This document shows, one piece after another, positions 36,985 through 45,386 of a DNA stretch of 64,000 nt. Below the pieces are notes generated by a model. It was not told the origin of the DNA. It was given only the letters and a program-made list of their open reading frames with translations, and did no database searches. The translations under genes were made by a program, and so were the position numbers. How positions within the stretch are numbered: the first letter of the stretch is position 1; every line of letters begins with the position of its first letter. Source of the DNA: an uncultured Paracoccaceae bacterium (lineage in GTDB: Bacteria; Pseudomonadota; Alphaproteobacteria; Rhodobacterales; Rhodobacteraceae); NCBI GenBank assembly GCA_947498645.1, contig CANMKS010000001.1, forward strand, positions 1,464,032 through 1,528,031, in the 5' to 3' direction.

Positions 36985-37628
36985 CCCCAGGTTTCTGGCA
37001 ATCGCTGGGCCTGCACCGCCTCTTCGATAATTGACTGATATCGCGGCATGGAATGCGCGAGAAACCGTTGGTCCGTGGCAGAGCGCAGAAGCTTTGCCTG
37101 ACCCATGTGCGTGAACGCGCTGGGCATCTTTGGCACGATATCGTCCGTGCGGTTCAGCAGCAGGCATTTGTCATCATGTTTGACGCGGTTGTTGGTTTTT
37201 TTGGGACGCGGTGCTGCAAAACCAATGGCGGGGGTGTCATAGCTTTTTGACAGGATTTGCGTTGCCGCGGCCCCAAGCGAATGGCCGATGATGAATTTGG
37301 GTTTGATCCCTTCGTCCTTGAGCCAGTCAAAGATGACACGGGCGTAGACTAGAAAACCCTGATGCCAGATTGTTCCTGACGCGCCGCGCTCGGTTTCTCC
37401 GTTGCTCATCGTCAGGCGACGATTGCCCAGCCGCAGTGGCCGAAGATTGAACTTGAGGTAATCGCGCACAGAGTTGGAACCGGGCAGAAGCAGGATGTTG
37501 CCTTGAAGAACATGCGCTTGCACGTCGTCATGGTCCAACGACTTGACCACCGGAGGCGATATGATCTGCGCCGCTGTGTAGCTCGCTTTCGCCAGCGTGG
37601 CCGCATCTTTCAGTCGATAGATCGTCAT
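36981..37628 (-). CDS. Lipase (class 3)-like alpha/beta hydrolase
   Basis: A 215-residue alpha/beta hydrolase. The nucleophile elbow is IIGHSLGAAATQ near residue 118; Asp in LNRTDDIVPKMP and His in FLAHSMPRY complete a plausible triad in class 3 lipase order. There is no signal peptide, so a cytoplasmic esterase is more likely than a secreted lipase. I started at the ATG 37628 where the family-like sequence begins. It is divergent from the large FAD enzyme. Confidence 0.78.
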   Translation of the reverse strand: MTIYRLKDAATLAKASYTAAQIISPPVVKSLDHDDVQAHVLQGNILLLPGSNSVRDYLKFNLRPLRLGNRRLTMSNGETERGASGTIWHQGFLVYARVIFDWLKDEGIKPKFIIGHSLGAAATQILSKSYDTPAIGFAAPRPKKTNNRVKHDDKCLLLNRTDDIVPKMPSAFTHMGQAKLLRSATDQRFLAHSMPRYQSIIEEAVQAQRLPETWG

Positions 37629-37812
37629 GCCTGTTCCCTTCGTTGACGTAGGGGAACACGGAAGCGCGCCTCTGACCAGTCTGGAAACCCTGACCGGCAT
37701 TCAGCAATGTCGTGCAGTTGTCGGTTTTGCGCCTCAACCGGTCGGCTGGTTCTATCGCGGCGTTGCCGTTTCGCGCAAGTTATGGCGCATAGGTGCCAAG
37801 GGAGTCGCGCGC

Positions 37813-40308
37813 ATGAAAACCCAAGTCAAAGCATTGGTCGTCGGTGGCGGCGCAGTTGGCACGTCTATTGCCTATCATTTGGCCAAGGCGGGCTGGGATG
37901 ATGTGATGCTGCTGGAGCGGGATGAACTGACATCGGGGTCCACATGGCACGCCGCAGGCCTGCTGCCCTTGTTCAACATGTCCTTTGCGACAACGCATAT
38001 CCACAAATACTCGGTCGATTTTTACAAGTCGCTTGAGGAAGAAACCGGGCTGAACGCCGGTTTTGCCGTTGTTGGCAACCTGCGCATGGCGCAGACGCAG
38101 GAACGGATGGATGAGTATATGCTTTATGCATCCACCGCCGAAACCTGCGATGTGCCTTACGTCTGGATGACCCCCGATGAGATCAAGGCGAAATGGCCGT
38201 TGATCAATACAGAAGACCTGAAGGGCGCAATTTATCATCACACGGATGGTTACATTAACCCCGCTGATGTGACGCAGGCCATGGCCAAAGGCGCGCGCCA
38301 GCATGGTGCCGTGATTGAGCGTAAATGGCAGGCGGATGCGTTTCACTGGACCGGTGAGGCCTGGGAAGTCACCTGCACAAAGATGGTGGAAAAGGGCGGC
38401 AATCTGGTGCCGTCTGACGAGCAGGTTGTGATCACTGCCGAACATGTCGTCACCGCATCGGGCAACCATGCCCAGACCACGGCCAAGAAGCTGGGCATCA
38501 AAATGCCGGCGATCCCGGTCGAACATCAGTTCATCGTCATGGACAAAGACCCCGCGCTGGAAGCCTACCGTGCCGAAGGAAATGTCGAGCACCCGGTTGT
38601 GCGTGATGCCGATGCCCAGTCCTACGTGCGTGAGGAACGCGGCGGCTGGATTCTGGGTGTCTACGAAAAGGGCGCGCCTGCCGTGTTTGAACATGGTGTG
38701 CCGGACAGTTTCCGCGCCGACCTCTTCCCGCTCGATCTTGAGCGGATCGAAGAACAGTATATGGCCATGATCCACCGCGTACCGTCGTGCGAGGAAAGCG
38801 GGCTGAAGGATGATTTCAACGGCCCGATTTGCTATACCCCTGACGGCAATCCTTTGGTTGGTCCAGCACCGGGTTTGCGCAATATGTGGCTGGCCGAAGG
38901 GTTTTCCTTCGGGATCACCGCTGCGGGTGGCACAGGCTATTACCTTGCCCAGATGATGGTCGATGGCGAGGCCGAGATCGACATGGCCTCGCTCGATCCC
39001 AAGCGTTACGGCGACTGGATGACGACCGAGTTTGCAGCCCGCAAGAACGAAGAATGCTACGACCACGTGTATGTCCTGCATCACCCAGACGAAGAACGCC
39101 CGGCCTGCCGCCCGCTGCGCACATCGCCCGCCTATGACCGCCAAGCGGCGCGTGGCGCACAGTTTGGGTTTGTGAACGGCTGGGAGCGCCCAAACTATTT
39201 TGCCCCCGAAGGGTTCAACGATCACGACAGCCGATCATTCCGGCGCGGCGGCTGGTGGCAATATGCGGTGGACGAGGCCAAGGCGATCCGTGAGGGCGTT
39301 GGCCTGATCGACGCCACAGCCTTTACCAAACATATCGTCAAAGGCCCCGGCGCGACCGCGTTTCTTGACTGGTTCACAACCAACAAACTGCCCCGCGTGG
39401 GCCGGATCAACCTGACCTATGCGCTGACCGATCACGGCACGACGCGCACGGAATACACCATCGTCCGGTTGAAGGACGATGAATACTACCTTGTCTCTGC
39501 TGGTGCGTGGACAGATTATGACGCGGATTTCCTGCGCAAGGCGGTCGAAGACAAAGAGGCCGAATTCGGTCGTATCGAGGTACAGAACGTCACCACACAA
39601 TGGGGTGTCTTTGCGATTGCGGGGCCAAAATCGCGCGATGTGATGAATGCGGTGATCAAGGATGCCGATCCTGCGACGGCGCTGAGCAACAAGCGCTTTC
39701 CCTGGCTGTCGGCCAAGCAGATTGAACTGGGCATGTGCCCGGTAAATGCGATCCGTGTGGCTTATACCGGTGAGCTTGGCTGGGAATTGCACCACCCGAT
39801 CGAAATGCAGAACTATCTTTTTGACCTGCTGGAAAAAGCAGGGGAGCCGCATGGGATGAAGCTGGTTGGTGCGCGGGCGCAGAACTGGCTGCGGCAGGAG
39901 AAATCCTATCGTGCGTTCGGCACCGAGTTGGGTCGCGATGCCACCCCATTGGAAGCCGATTTGCCGCGTTTCGTGGACCTTTCCAAAGACTTCAACGGCA
40001 AGGCCGCGATGGAAGCCAAGGGTATCCGTTCGAAATGTGTCACCTTGCTGATTGATGGCCCTGATGATGCTGATCCATGGGGCCGTGAGGCGCTTTACGA
40101 TATGGATGGCAACCGCGTTGGGCGTCTGACCTCTGGCGGTTATTCCGTGGCTTTCGAGAAATCCATCGGGATGGGTTATGTGCCGCCTGCACTTGCTGAG
40201 GTGGGAACCAAGCTACAGGTCAAGATGCTGGACCAGCTGTGGCCTGCCGAGATTGTCGAGGACAGCCCCTACGACCCCAAAAACGCAACCATCCGGGTTG
40301 ACGGTTAG
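37813..40308 (+). CDS. FAD-dependent dimethylglycine/sarcosine dehydrogenase-like protein (DAO-GcvT fusion)
   Basis: An 831-residue two-module enzyme. The N-terminal DAO domain has ALVVGGGAVGTSIAYHLAKAG and the STWHAAG segment whose His carries covalent FAD in dimethylglycine dehydrogenase. The C-terminal half is a GcvT-like folate-binding aminomethyltransferase (TGELGWELHHP, then the C-terminal barrel with GRLTSGGYSV). It would oxidatively demethylate an N-methylated glycine and pass the C1 unit to tetrahydrofolate; the exact substrate is unproven. AGGGAG lies 9 bases before the chosen ATG. Marine Rhodobacterales often catabolise glycine betaine this way. Confidence 0.88.
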   Translation: MKTQVKALVVGGGAVGTSIAYHLAKAGWDDVMLLERDELTSGSTWHAAGLLPLFNMSFATTHIHKYSVDFYKSLEEETGLNAGFAVVGNLRMAQTQERMDEYMLYASTAETCDVPYVWMTPDEIKAKWPLINTEDLKGAIYHHTDGYINPADVTQAMAKGARQHGAVIERKWQADAFHWTGEAWEVTCTKMVEKGGNLVPSDEQVVITAEHVVTASGNHAQTTAKKLGIKMPAIPVEHQFIVMDKDPALEAYRAEGNVEHPVVRDADAQSYVREERGGWILGVYEKGAPAVFEHGVPDSFRADLFPLDLERIEEQYMAMIHRVPSCEESGLKDDFNGPICYTPDGNPLVGPAPGLRNMWLAEGFSFGITAAGGTGYYLAQMMVDGEAEIDMASLDPKRYGDWMTTEFAARKNEECYDHVYVLHHPDEERPACRPLRTSPAYDRQAARGAQFGFVNGWERPNYFAPEGFNDHDSRSFRRGGWWQYAVDEAKAIREGVGLIDATAFTKHIVKGPGATAFLDWFTTNKLPRVGRINLTYALTDHGTTRTEYTIVRLKDDEYYLVSAGAWTDYDADFLRKAVEDKEAEFGRIEVQNVTTQWGVFAIAGPKSRDVMNAVIKDADPATALSNKRFPWLSAKQIELGMCPVNAIRVAYTGELGWELHHPIEMQNYLFDLLEKAGEPHGMKLVGARAQNWLRQEKSYRAFGTELGRDATPLEADLPRFVDLSKDFNGKAAMEAKGIRSKCVTLLIDGPDDADPWGREALYDMDGNRVGRLTSGGYSVAFEKSIGMGYVPPALAEVGTKLQVKMLDQLWPAEIVEDSPYDPKNATIRVDG

Positions 40309-40685
40309 GTCTGCATCTCACTCAACAGGCGCTGCACATAGTTTTGCAGCGCCCGTTTGCCGCGGAAAATACCGATGGCTTTGCCGATCAGGCTGGCGCA
40401 GACAACCATCGCGATCGCTGATGAAACAGGCAGGCCAAACGCCGTGTCCGGCGGCCAACCCCACTGAAACACGATAAAGGCGAGCGGGATGCTGATCAGC
40501 ATCGCAATGGCCCCTTCGGTGCAGCCGCAGGGGCGTATCAGTTGTGCCAGACGATGTTCGGTCAGGGCGCGGCGGTTGTCCGGCAGTTGCGGCAGGTCGA
40601 GCTTGATCCGCCGGATCCGATTGGCTTGCCGGATCACCTCCCACAGCTGATGGGGTTGCGTGATGCGCAAGTCGATGGGGGTCAT
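40305..40685 (-). CDS. Unknown two-span membrane protein (cassette gene 3)
   Basis: A 126-residue protein with a soluble N-terminal third (PHQLWEVIRQANRIRRIKLD), an RPCGC motif near residue 52, then two hydrophobic spans separated by WGWPPDTAFG, and a basic amphipathic C-terminus. I recognise no family. Its ATG directly abuts the stop of the 41-codon gene (40686), so the two are probably co-translated, downstream of a metzincin-like peptidase gene. It converges with the dehydrogenase gene, overlapping by 4 bases. Confidence 0.7.
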   Translation of the reverse strand: MTPIDLRITQPHQLWEVIRQANRIRRIKLDLPQLPDNRRALTEHRLAQLIRPCGCTEGAIAMLISIPLAFIVFQWGWPPDTAFGLPVSSAIAMVVCASLIGKAIGIFRGKRALQNYVQRLLSEMQT

Positions 40686-40811
40686 TTAGCCGCCTCCGAA
40701 GAACGCGAGAAAGACAATCACGACGATCAGAACGATGGCACTGGCCACCCCCAACCCAAACAAGGGGTGGGGATGATGGCAGCGATGCCCCTGGTGTTTG
40801 TCGTTTTCCAT
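40686..40811 (-). CDS. 41-residue His-rich single-span membrane peptide (cassette gene 2)
   Basis: This small gene is easily missed. The ATG at 40811 is preceded by AAGGGAG at 8 bases, a strong ribosome site. The product begins MENDKHQGHRCHHPHP, with five His and one Cys in the first 15 residues, then a single hydrophobic span (VASAIVLIVVIVFLAFF) ending in GGG. It starts 16 bases after the peptidase stop and abuts the next gene, so it sits inside a three-gene unit. A metal-binding N-terminal tail is plausible but unproven. Confidence 0.72.
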   Translation of the reverse strand: MENDKHQGHRCHHPHPLFGLGVASAIVLIVVIVFLAFFGGG

Positions 40812-40827
40812 GGCGGGTCTCCCTTCG

Positions 40828-41790
40828 TTACAGGTAGGTCACGTGGCGCGAGGACCGCACGACACTGGATTGCCAGTTTGTCAGCAGCGGTTGCGCAATA
40901 TTCGGCGTTGAAGAGTTCATCAGGTTGCCTGTGTCTTCATTGTGACCCAGCAGGCAGGCATGTCCGATTTCATGCGCCAAGAGCGCGGGCGGACGCAGTG
41001 CTGGTCCTTCAATGGTGACATAGTTGTGGGTGCCCGACATTGAGCAGCCGTTTGTTGTGCCCGGCTGGATGTCATTGACGACAAAGCCGATAATCTCGCC
41101 CCCATAGCCGATGACATTGCGCCAGTTGGATGTGAATTTGCAGGTTTTCGTCACAAACTCGAACCAGCTGCCATCCAGCCACCAATCGGCAAAGAAACCA
41201 CCGGCCCCGCAATCGACGGTGATCGTACCACCGGGCGGAGAGATCCCTGTTTCGCAAAAACCGGTAAAGCGCGCGTCAATGTTGCAGGTCCGGTCGAAGA
41301 TTTCGATGACGCTGTCCACCAGCGGCTGCAACTGGGCCTGGGTGGCCAGAGGTGTATCGTTGATGACCGGGATGACCACACCGAAATACATCTTTTTGCG
41401 TGGGCGCAGGCCCGCAAGGCTGAGGATGAAGTCAAAGATGCCGACAATCCGCCAGATGATCTCTAGCACCCAGTTGAGCACTGTGCGGATGATCCCGCCG
41501 ATGATCGGAATGGACAGGATCAACCCGACGATAAAACCGATGATGTCGAGGATGACATTGATCGCCGTGCAGACAACCCGCGTGACCCATTTGCCGACGG
41601 TTACAACCACCCAGCGCACCACCTTGACGGTGACCCAGACAAGCCAGCAGAACAGTTTGTTCAGGCAGAGCATCCACCATTTGCAGCGTTCTTCGCGGCA
41701 TCGCTCTTCTTGCCGGTCTTCCCATTCTTCGATGGGGCGTTCGACTTGTTCTTCAATCCATTCGTGTATTTCGACACAGGTCCGTCCCAT
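40828..41790 (-). CDS. Membrane-associated metzincin-like metallopeptidase (cassette gene 1)
   Basis: A 320-residue protein. The first 40 residues are charged and Cys/Trp-rich (EEWEDRQEERCREERCKWW). Residues ~40-130 are hydrophobic and amphipathic, with repeating W-V-T-V patterns and a long span. A Cys-bearing soluble domain follows. The zinc motif HEIGHACLLGH starts near 273 and LMN follows 7-8 residues after the third His, like a matrixin Met-turn. The usual Gly at position 8 of HExxHxxGxxH is Leu, so it is an atypical metzincin. No typical cleavable signal peptide. First of the cassette, divergent from 41948. Confidence 0.75.
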   Translation of the reverse strand: MGRTCVEIHEWIEEQVERPIEEWEDRQEERCREERCKWWMLCLNKLFCWLVWVTVKVVRWVVVTVGKWVTRVVCTAINVILDIIGFIVGLILSIPIIGGIIRTVLNWVLEIIWRIVGIFDFILSLAGLRPRKKMYFGVVIPVINDTPLATQAQLQPLVDSVIEIFDRTCNIDARFTGFCETGISPPGGTITVDCGAGGFFADWWLDGSWFEFVTKTCKFTSNWRNVIGYGGEIIGFVVNDIQPGTTNGCSMSGTHNYVTIEGPALRPPALLAHEIGHACLLGHNEDTGNLMNSSTPNIAQPLLTNWQSSVVRSSRHVTYL

Positions 41791-41947
41791 GGCGCAACTC
41801 TCAATCTGTTGTTAAAAAGCTATTGTTTTGAATGGGTAAATGGTGCCACAGATCGGTTTTGCGCCCTATGCGGGTATTCCCTACTTCTTGGCGAAGGCGG
41901 GTGTTTGATGCAAAATGACGATCAAGCAGGGGGAGTGGGGTACTGAT

Positions 41948-42238
41948 ATGTCAGAAAAAATCGCCGTCGAGAATGTGAATGTGCCGGGTCAGGTGACCAA
42001 TGTGGATCGTGCAAAATACGATGCGATGAAAGCAGCGATGCTAAAGACGCTGCCAAAGGCATCACCGGGCATGACGGCCAAAGAATCCAAGGAAGTCGCC
42101 AAGGCCCACCTGCCCGAGAACCTGTTTCCCGGTGGTGCCACCTCTGGCTGGTGGCAGAAATGCGTTCAGCTGGATTTGGAGGCAAAAGGCCTGGTGATCC
42201 GTGAGGATACCAAGCCATTGCGGTTCTATCAGGTCTGA
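41948..42238 (+). CDS. DUF6958-like small protein
   Basis: A 96-residue soluble protein starting MSEKIAVENVNVPGQ, with a conserved-looking block LPENLFPGGATSGWWQK and a C-terminal LDLEAKGLVIREDTKPLRF. This matches a widespread uncharacterised family that I know as DUF6958; the fold looks like a small winged-helix module. GGGGGAG stands about 13 bases upstream. It is divergent from the metzincin cassette and converges with a small secreted protein. Confidence 0.75.
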   Translation: MSEKIAVENVNVPGQVTNVDRAKYDAMKAAMLKTLPKASPGMTAKESKEVAKAHLPENLFPGGATSGWWQKCVQLDLEAKGLVIREDTKPLRFYQV

Positions 42239-42240
42239 CC

Positions 42241-42741
42241 CTATTCGGACGGAACGGTCGCGCTTGCGGCCATCATCGCCTCGGTAAAGCCGGTTTCCTG
42301 CATATCGCGCAATTGCAGTTCCATCATGCCGCATTCCTGATTGATGCGGGCGGAATCCTCTAGCGTCATACCGTCGGGCAGCATGGTTTCGGCCATCTCA
42401 CTTTCCGCAAATTCCGTCATGCCCATCTGTTGCATGACCGGCAGCGCGGCATCCAAACGGTCGAGCAGGGCATCCACCTCGGCGTTGCCGGCGGCCTCAC
42501 GGTACTGATCAAGGATACATCCACCGGCGGTCCGCATCTCATCGTCCCATTCCGGCATGGCCGATTTGACGTCGCGCAATGCCGTTGCATCACCGCCAAG
42601 GCTTTCGATTTCGAAGGCCATCATTTCAACCATCATCTGGTTCATGCTCTCGGACAGGTTTTCAAAACGCTCTAGCTGGGTTTCGGCAAAGGCTGTGGCA
42701 GGGATCAGAAGCAGGGCAGTGGTGAGTGTAAATCGTGTCAT
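42241..42741 (-). CDS. Unknown periplasmic protein
   Basis: A 166-residue protein with a signal peptide (MTRFTLTTALLLIPATAFA) and a mature, acidic, Met-rich helical body containing Cys in GGCILDQYREA and NQECGMMEL, which may form a disulfide. I recognise no family. The frame stays open far upstream, but that part overlaps the GNAT gene in another frame and is rejected. It is downstream of that GNAT on the same strand, 94 bases away. Confidence 0.7.
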   Translation of the reverse strand: MTRFTLTTALLLIPATAFAETQLERFENLSESMNQMMVEMMAFEIESLGGDATALRDVKSAMPEWDDEMRTAGGCILDQYREAAGNAEVDALLDRLDAALPVMQQMGMTEFAESEMAETMLPDGMTLEDSARINQECGMMELQLRDMQETGFTEAMMAASATVPSE

Positions 42742-42835
42742 TTGGTCGCTTTCATAATTGGGCCGTTCGTGGGGCGATGGTGCGACTTTGTCGTTAGAAA
42801 ACAAGGAAGGATTTCCTGACTGGGATGGCGGGCGC

Positions 42836-43546
42836 TCATGTGTTTGGCGGTGCAACGGCAAGCGGGCGCAGCTGTTGGCCTGCGTCATCAAAGTTCTCTG
42901 GTGCGATCCATTTTTCGAAACCGGATTTGATCCGTGGCCAATCCTTGTCGAGGATCGAAAACCACGCTGTATCCCTGTTGCGTCCCTTGTAGACCAATGC
43001 CTGTTTGAACAGCCCGTCGTAGGAAAACCCCAGTCGCGCGGCGGCCTTGCGCGATGGCGCATTCAGCGCGTCGCATTTCCATTCGTAGCGCCGATAGCCG
43101 AGTTCATCAAAGACACGGGCCATCATCAGGTACATTGCCTCGGTCGCCATGACCGTGCGTTGAAGCGCAGGCGAAAAGGTGATGTAGCCCACCTCGGCCA
43201 CCCCGTTTTCCGGCTGGATGCGCAGAAAACTAGCGACCCCGACGGGGCTGCCGTTGGATTTGTCGATCACCGTGAAAAAGAGCGGGTCCGTGCTTTGGCA
43301 GGCACCGTCCACCCATGCCCCATAGGCCGCTTCATCCGCAAATGGCCCTGTCGGCATATAGGTCCAGAGCGTGCCGGTCTGATCCGCGCTGAAGGCTGCG
43401 TGCAAGCCTGTGCTATGTGACGGCTCTAACGGGATCACATCACATGTGCGTCCGTGCATTGGTGTTTTGGGGATTGGTGCGCAGCCGGTCCAGTCGGGCA
43501 CGGGTGCGCCAATGGGTTGCCCCCGATCGTTGGTATATGCGGTCAT
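42836..43546 (-). CDS. RimJ/RimL-type GNAT acetyltransferase
   Basis: A 236-residue GNAT protein of the RimJ/RimL type. It has VIPLEPSHSTGLHAAF near residue 40, AEVGYITFSPALQRTVMATEAM in the acetyl-CoA core and NAPSRKAAARLGFSYDGLF at the end of the fold. The ATG overlaps the stop of the FAD oxidoreductase (ATGA), suggesting co-translation. The acceptor cannot be inferred. Confidence 0.87.
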   Translation of the reverse strand: MTAYTNDRGQPIGAPVPDWTGCAPIPKTPMHGRTCDVIPLEPSHSTGLHAAFSADQTGTLWTYMPTGPFADEAAYGAWVDGACQSTDPLFFTVIDKSNGSPVGVASFLRIQPENGVAEVGYITFSPALQRTVMATEAMYLMMARVFDELGYRRYEWKCDALNAPSRKAAARLGFSYDGLFKQALVYKGRNRDTAWFSILDKDWPRIKSGFEKWIAPENFDDAGQQLRPLAVAPPNT

Positions 43547-44613
43547 GTAAACCTCTGCGGTGACAGCTCTGCGATGGTCTGTGCTGAAAAAGGTGATGCG
43601 GCACCCCCAATCAGATCCGCAAGCAACTGACTTGCCCCCGGAGAAGACTGCATCCCGTAGCCGCCTTGCCCCGCACACCAGATGAATGTCGGTTCAATCG
43701 GGTCGCGCCCCAGAACAAGGTTGCGGTCAGGGGCAAAAGTGCGCAGCCCGGCCCAGGAACTGATGAGCCGCGTGACCGGTTCGGTCACGAAGCTTTCGTA
43801 ACGGGCCAGCCCTTCGGCCAGGACCATATCGTCGGTATAGGCGTCATGCGGGGTGGTTAGGTCTTCTTCGGCAGGAGAGACGATCAGCGCGCCCGCGTCC
43901 GGCTTGCAATACCAGTCTTCGCCCGCGCCAAAGGCCATGGGCCAACTGCTCAGGTCATGGCCCCCCGGTGCGGGGATGCGGGCCATGGAACGGCGTAAAG
44001 GCGTAAACCCGATGGTTTGAATGCCCGCAATTCGGGCGATTTCATCAACCCAGGCACCTGCTGCATTAACCAATATGCGGGCCTCGAAGGTTTCATCACC
44101 TGCCGCAACCGCCCAGCCTGGCCCTGTGCGGGTGATCGCCGTGACCCTGGATTTCGCCCTGATCGCGGCGCCGTTGCTGCGCGCGATGCGCACGAATGTC
44201 TGCACCAGTTTGTCGGTATCAATATCCCATGCAGAGGCATCATAGGCGGCGCGGTCAACCACCTTGGCATCCAGCACCGGGAACATTGATTGCGCTTCGG
44301 CGACGGTGATCTGTTCAAGGTGCATGTCTTGCACGTCTTGGGCAAAAGTTTCTGCCAGTTCCTTGGAGCCAAGCACCATCAGGCCACGTGGGCTCAGAAC
44401 ATCCGCCTCGCGGTGAAAGTCGCGGCTGGCCTTGTTCAGCGCGACCGTCGCCGGCTTGCCGTAGTTCTGTTCGAAAAGCGCTGCCGACCGCCCCGAGGCG
44501 TGGTAGGCCAGCGCATCCTCTTGTTCGAGCAGGGTGACCGAACCAAGCTCTGAAAGCCGCGCTGCGGCAGAGACGCCGGCAATACCGCCACCGATGATGA
44601 GAAAATCGATCAT
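43543..44613 (-). CDS. FAD-dependent oxidoreductase (DAO family, D-amino-acid-dehydrogenase-like)
   Basis: A 356-residue DAO-family flavoenzyme. FLIIGGGIAGVSAAARLSELG is the FAD motif, YHASGRSAALFEQNYG lies near the flavin, VNAAGAWVDEIAR is the second conserved region, and GQGGYGMQSSPGASQLLADL the C-terminal FAD contact. GAGGAAGC precedes the ATG at 44613. The frame continues upstream over an opposite-strand gene but without family similarity. It is first of a two-gene unit with the GNAT. Confidence 0.88.
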   Translation of the reverse strand: MIDFLIIGGGIAGVSAAARLSELGSVTLLEQEDALAYHASGRSAALFEQNYGKPATVALNKASRDFHREADVLSPRGLMVLGSKELAETFAQDVQDMHLEQITVAEAQSMFPVLDAKVVDRAAYDASAWDIDTDKLVQTFVRIARSNGAAIRAKSRVTAITRTGPGWAVAAGDETFEARILVNAAGAWVDEIARIAGIQTIGFTPLRRSMARIPAPGGHDLSSWPMAFGAGEDWYCKPDAGALIVSPAEEDLTTPHDAYTDDMVLAEGLARYESFVTEPVTRLISSWAGLRTFAPDRNLVLGRDPIEPTFIWCAGQGGYGMQSSPGASQLLADLIGGAASPFSAQTIAELSPQRFT

Positions 44614-44651
44614 GCTTCCTCTTGCTTGTCTGTCGCCAGTGCTGTCATTTT

Positions 44652-44679
44652 TTGAACAGTGGCACGCCTGTGATATGAT
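44652..44679 (+). promoter_or_regulatory. Candidate sigma-70 promoter of the DUF3052-like gene
   Basis: TTGAAC (44652-44657) and TATGAT (44674-44679) are separated by 16 bases, close to the housekeeping consensus, and lie about 30 bases before the gene start in a divergent gap. Confidence 0.5.
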
Positions 44680-44709
44680 GAAAAGATGTTGTGAAAGAGG
44701 GTGATGGAA

Positions 44710-45309
44710 ATGGGCCGTGAAGCTGTCGCAGTCTGTCATTGGCAAGGCGATATAGCCGAGGCGAAGGTTCATCTTGACAGCCGCTTCCTCCAGTTGCGTG
44801 GCGAGATGCGGCTGGACCTGCCGCGCGCTGCCATCAGCGATGTTGATCTGGGGGATGAGGGTGTTCTTGTCCGCACGCAAAGCGGTGATCTGATGATGGA
44901 ATTTGGTGCGGTTGAGGCCGCGCGCTGGCAGAAGGCCTTGCTCAAGCAACCGCCGAGTCTGGCGGAAAAGCTGGGCGTTTCTGCGCAGACGCCCGCATTT
45001 GTGCAAGGTGACTTTCAAGACACGACACTGAGCGCGGCCTTGGCGGGCGCCACGGCAGCAGACCCCGATAAGGCGGCGCTCTTGATTGCGGTTCTGCTGC
45101 GAGAGGGCGATCTGCCAAGGGCGTCTGATCTGGCCTTGGCACACCCCGAAAAGCACATCTGGATGGTTCATCAAAAGGGCAAGGCCGCCGTGATCGGCGA
45201 TACCGCGATCCGCACCCATATGCGTGGTCTTGGCTTTATCGACAGCAAGACAAGTGCTGTTTCGGATCAACTGACCACGACACGGTATCGTTTGCGCACA
45301 AAGGCGTGA
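44710..45309 (+). CDS. Unknown protein with a DUF3052-like C-terminal half
   Basis: A 199-residue soluble protein. The N-terminal ~75 residues (HWQGDIAEAKVHLDSRFLQL) form beta strands of unknown type. The C-terminal part, from SLAEKLGVSA through HIWMVHQKGKAAVIGDT to GLGFIDSKTSAVSDQLTTTRYRLR, resembles DUF3052, best known from Actinobacteria. The ATG at 44710 has AGAGG 9 bases before it; starts at 44701 (GTG) or 44704 are possible. Function unknown. Confidence 0.72.
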   Translation: MGREAVAVCHWQGDIAEAKVHLDSRFLQLRGEMRLDLPRAAISDVDLGDEGVLVRTQSGDLMMEFGAVEAARWQKALLKQPPSLAEKLGVSAQTPAFVQGDFQDTTLSAALAGATAADPDKAALLIAVLLREGDLPRASDLALAHPEKHIWMVHQKGKAAVIGDTAIRTHMRGLGFIDSKTSAVSDQLTTTRYRLRTKA

Positions 45310-45386
45310 CACGGCGCTGACCGGCAGGACATTGACAAGCGTGTGGCAGCATGGTCGCTTGTCCGTAATCGTTATAGGAGAATGCA

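Noticed and set aside
37780-39225. Long minus-strand open frame opposite the dimethylglycine dehydrogenase-like gene
   Set aside because: Antisense to a clear two-domain enzyme; composition rich in His, Arg and Cys without any recognisable domain.
42742-43062. N-terminal extension of the small periplasmic protein
   Set aside because: It overlaps the GNAT gene in another frame; a proper signal peptide begins at 42741.
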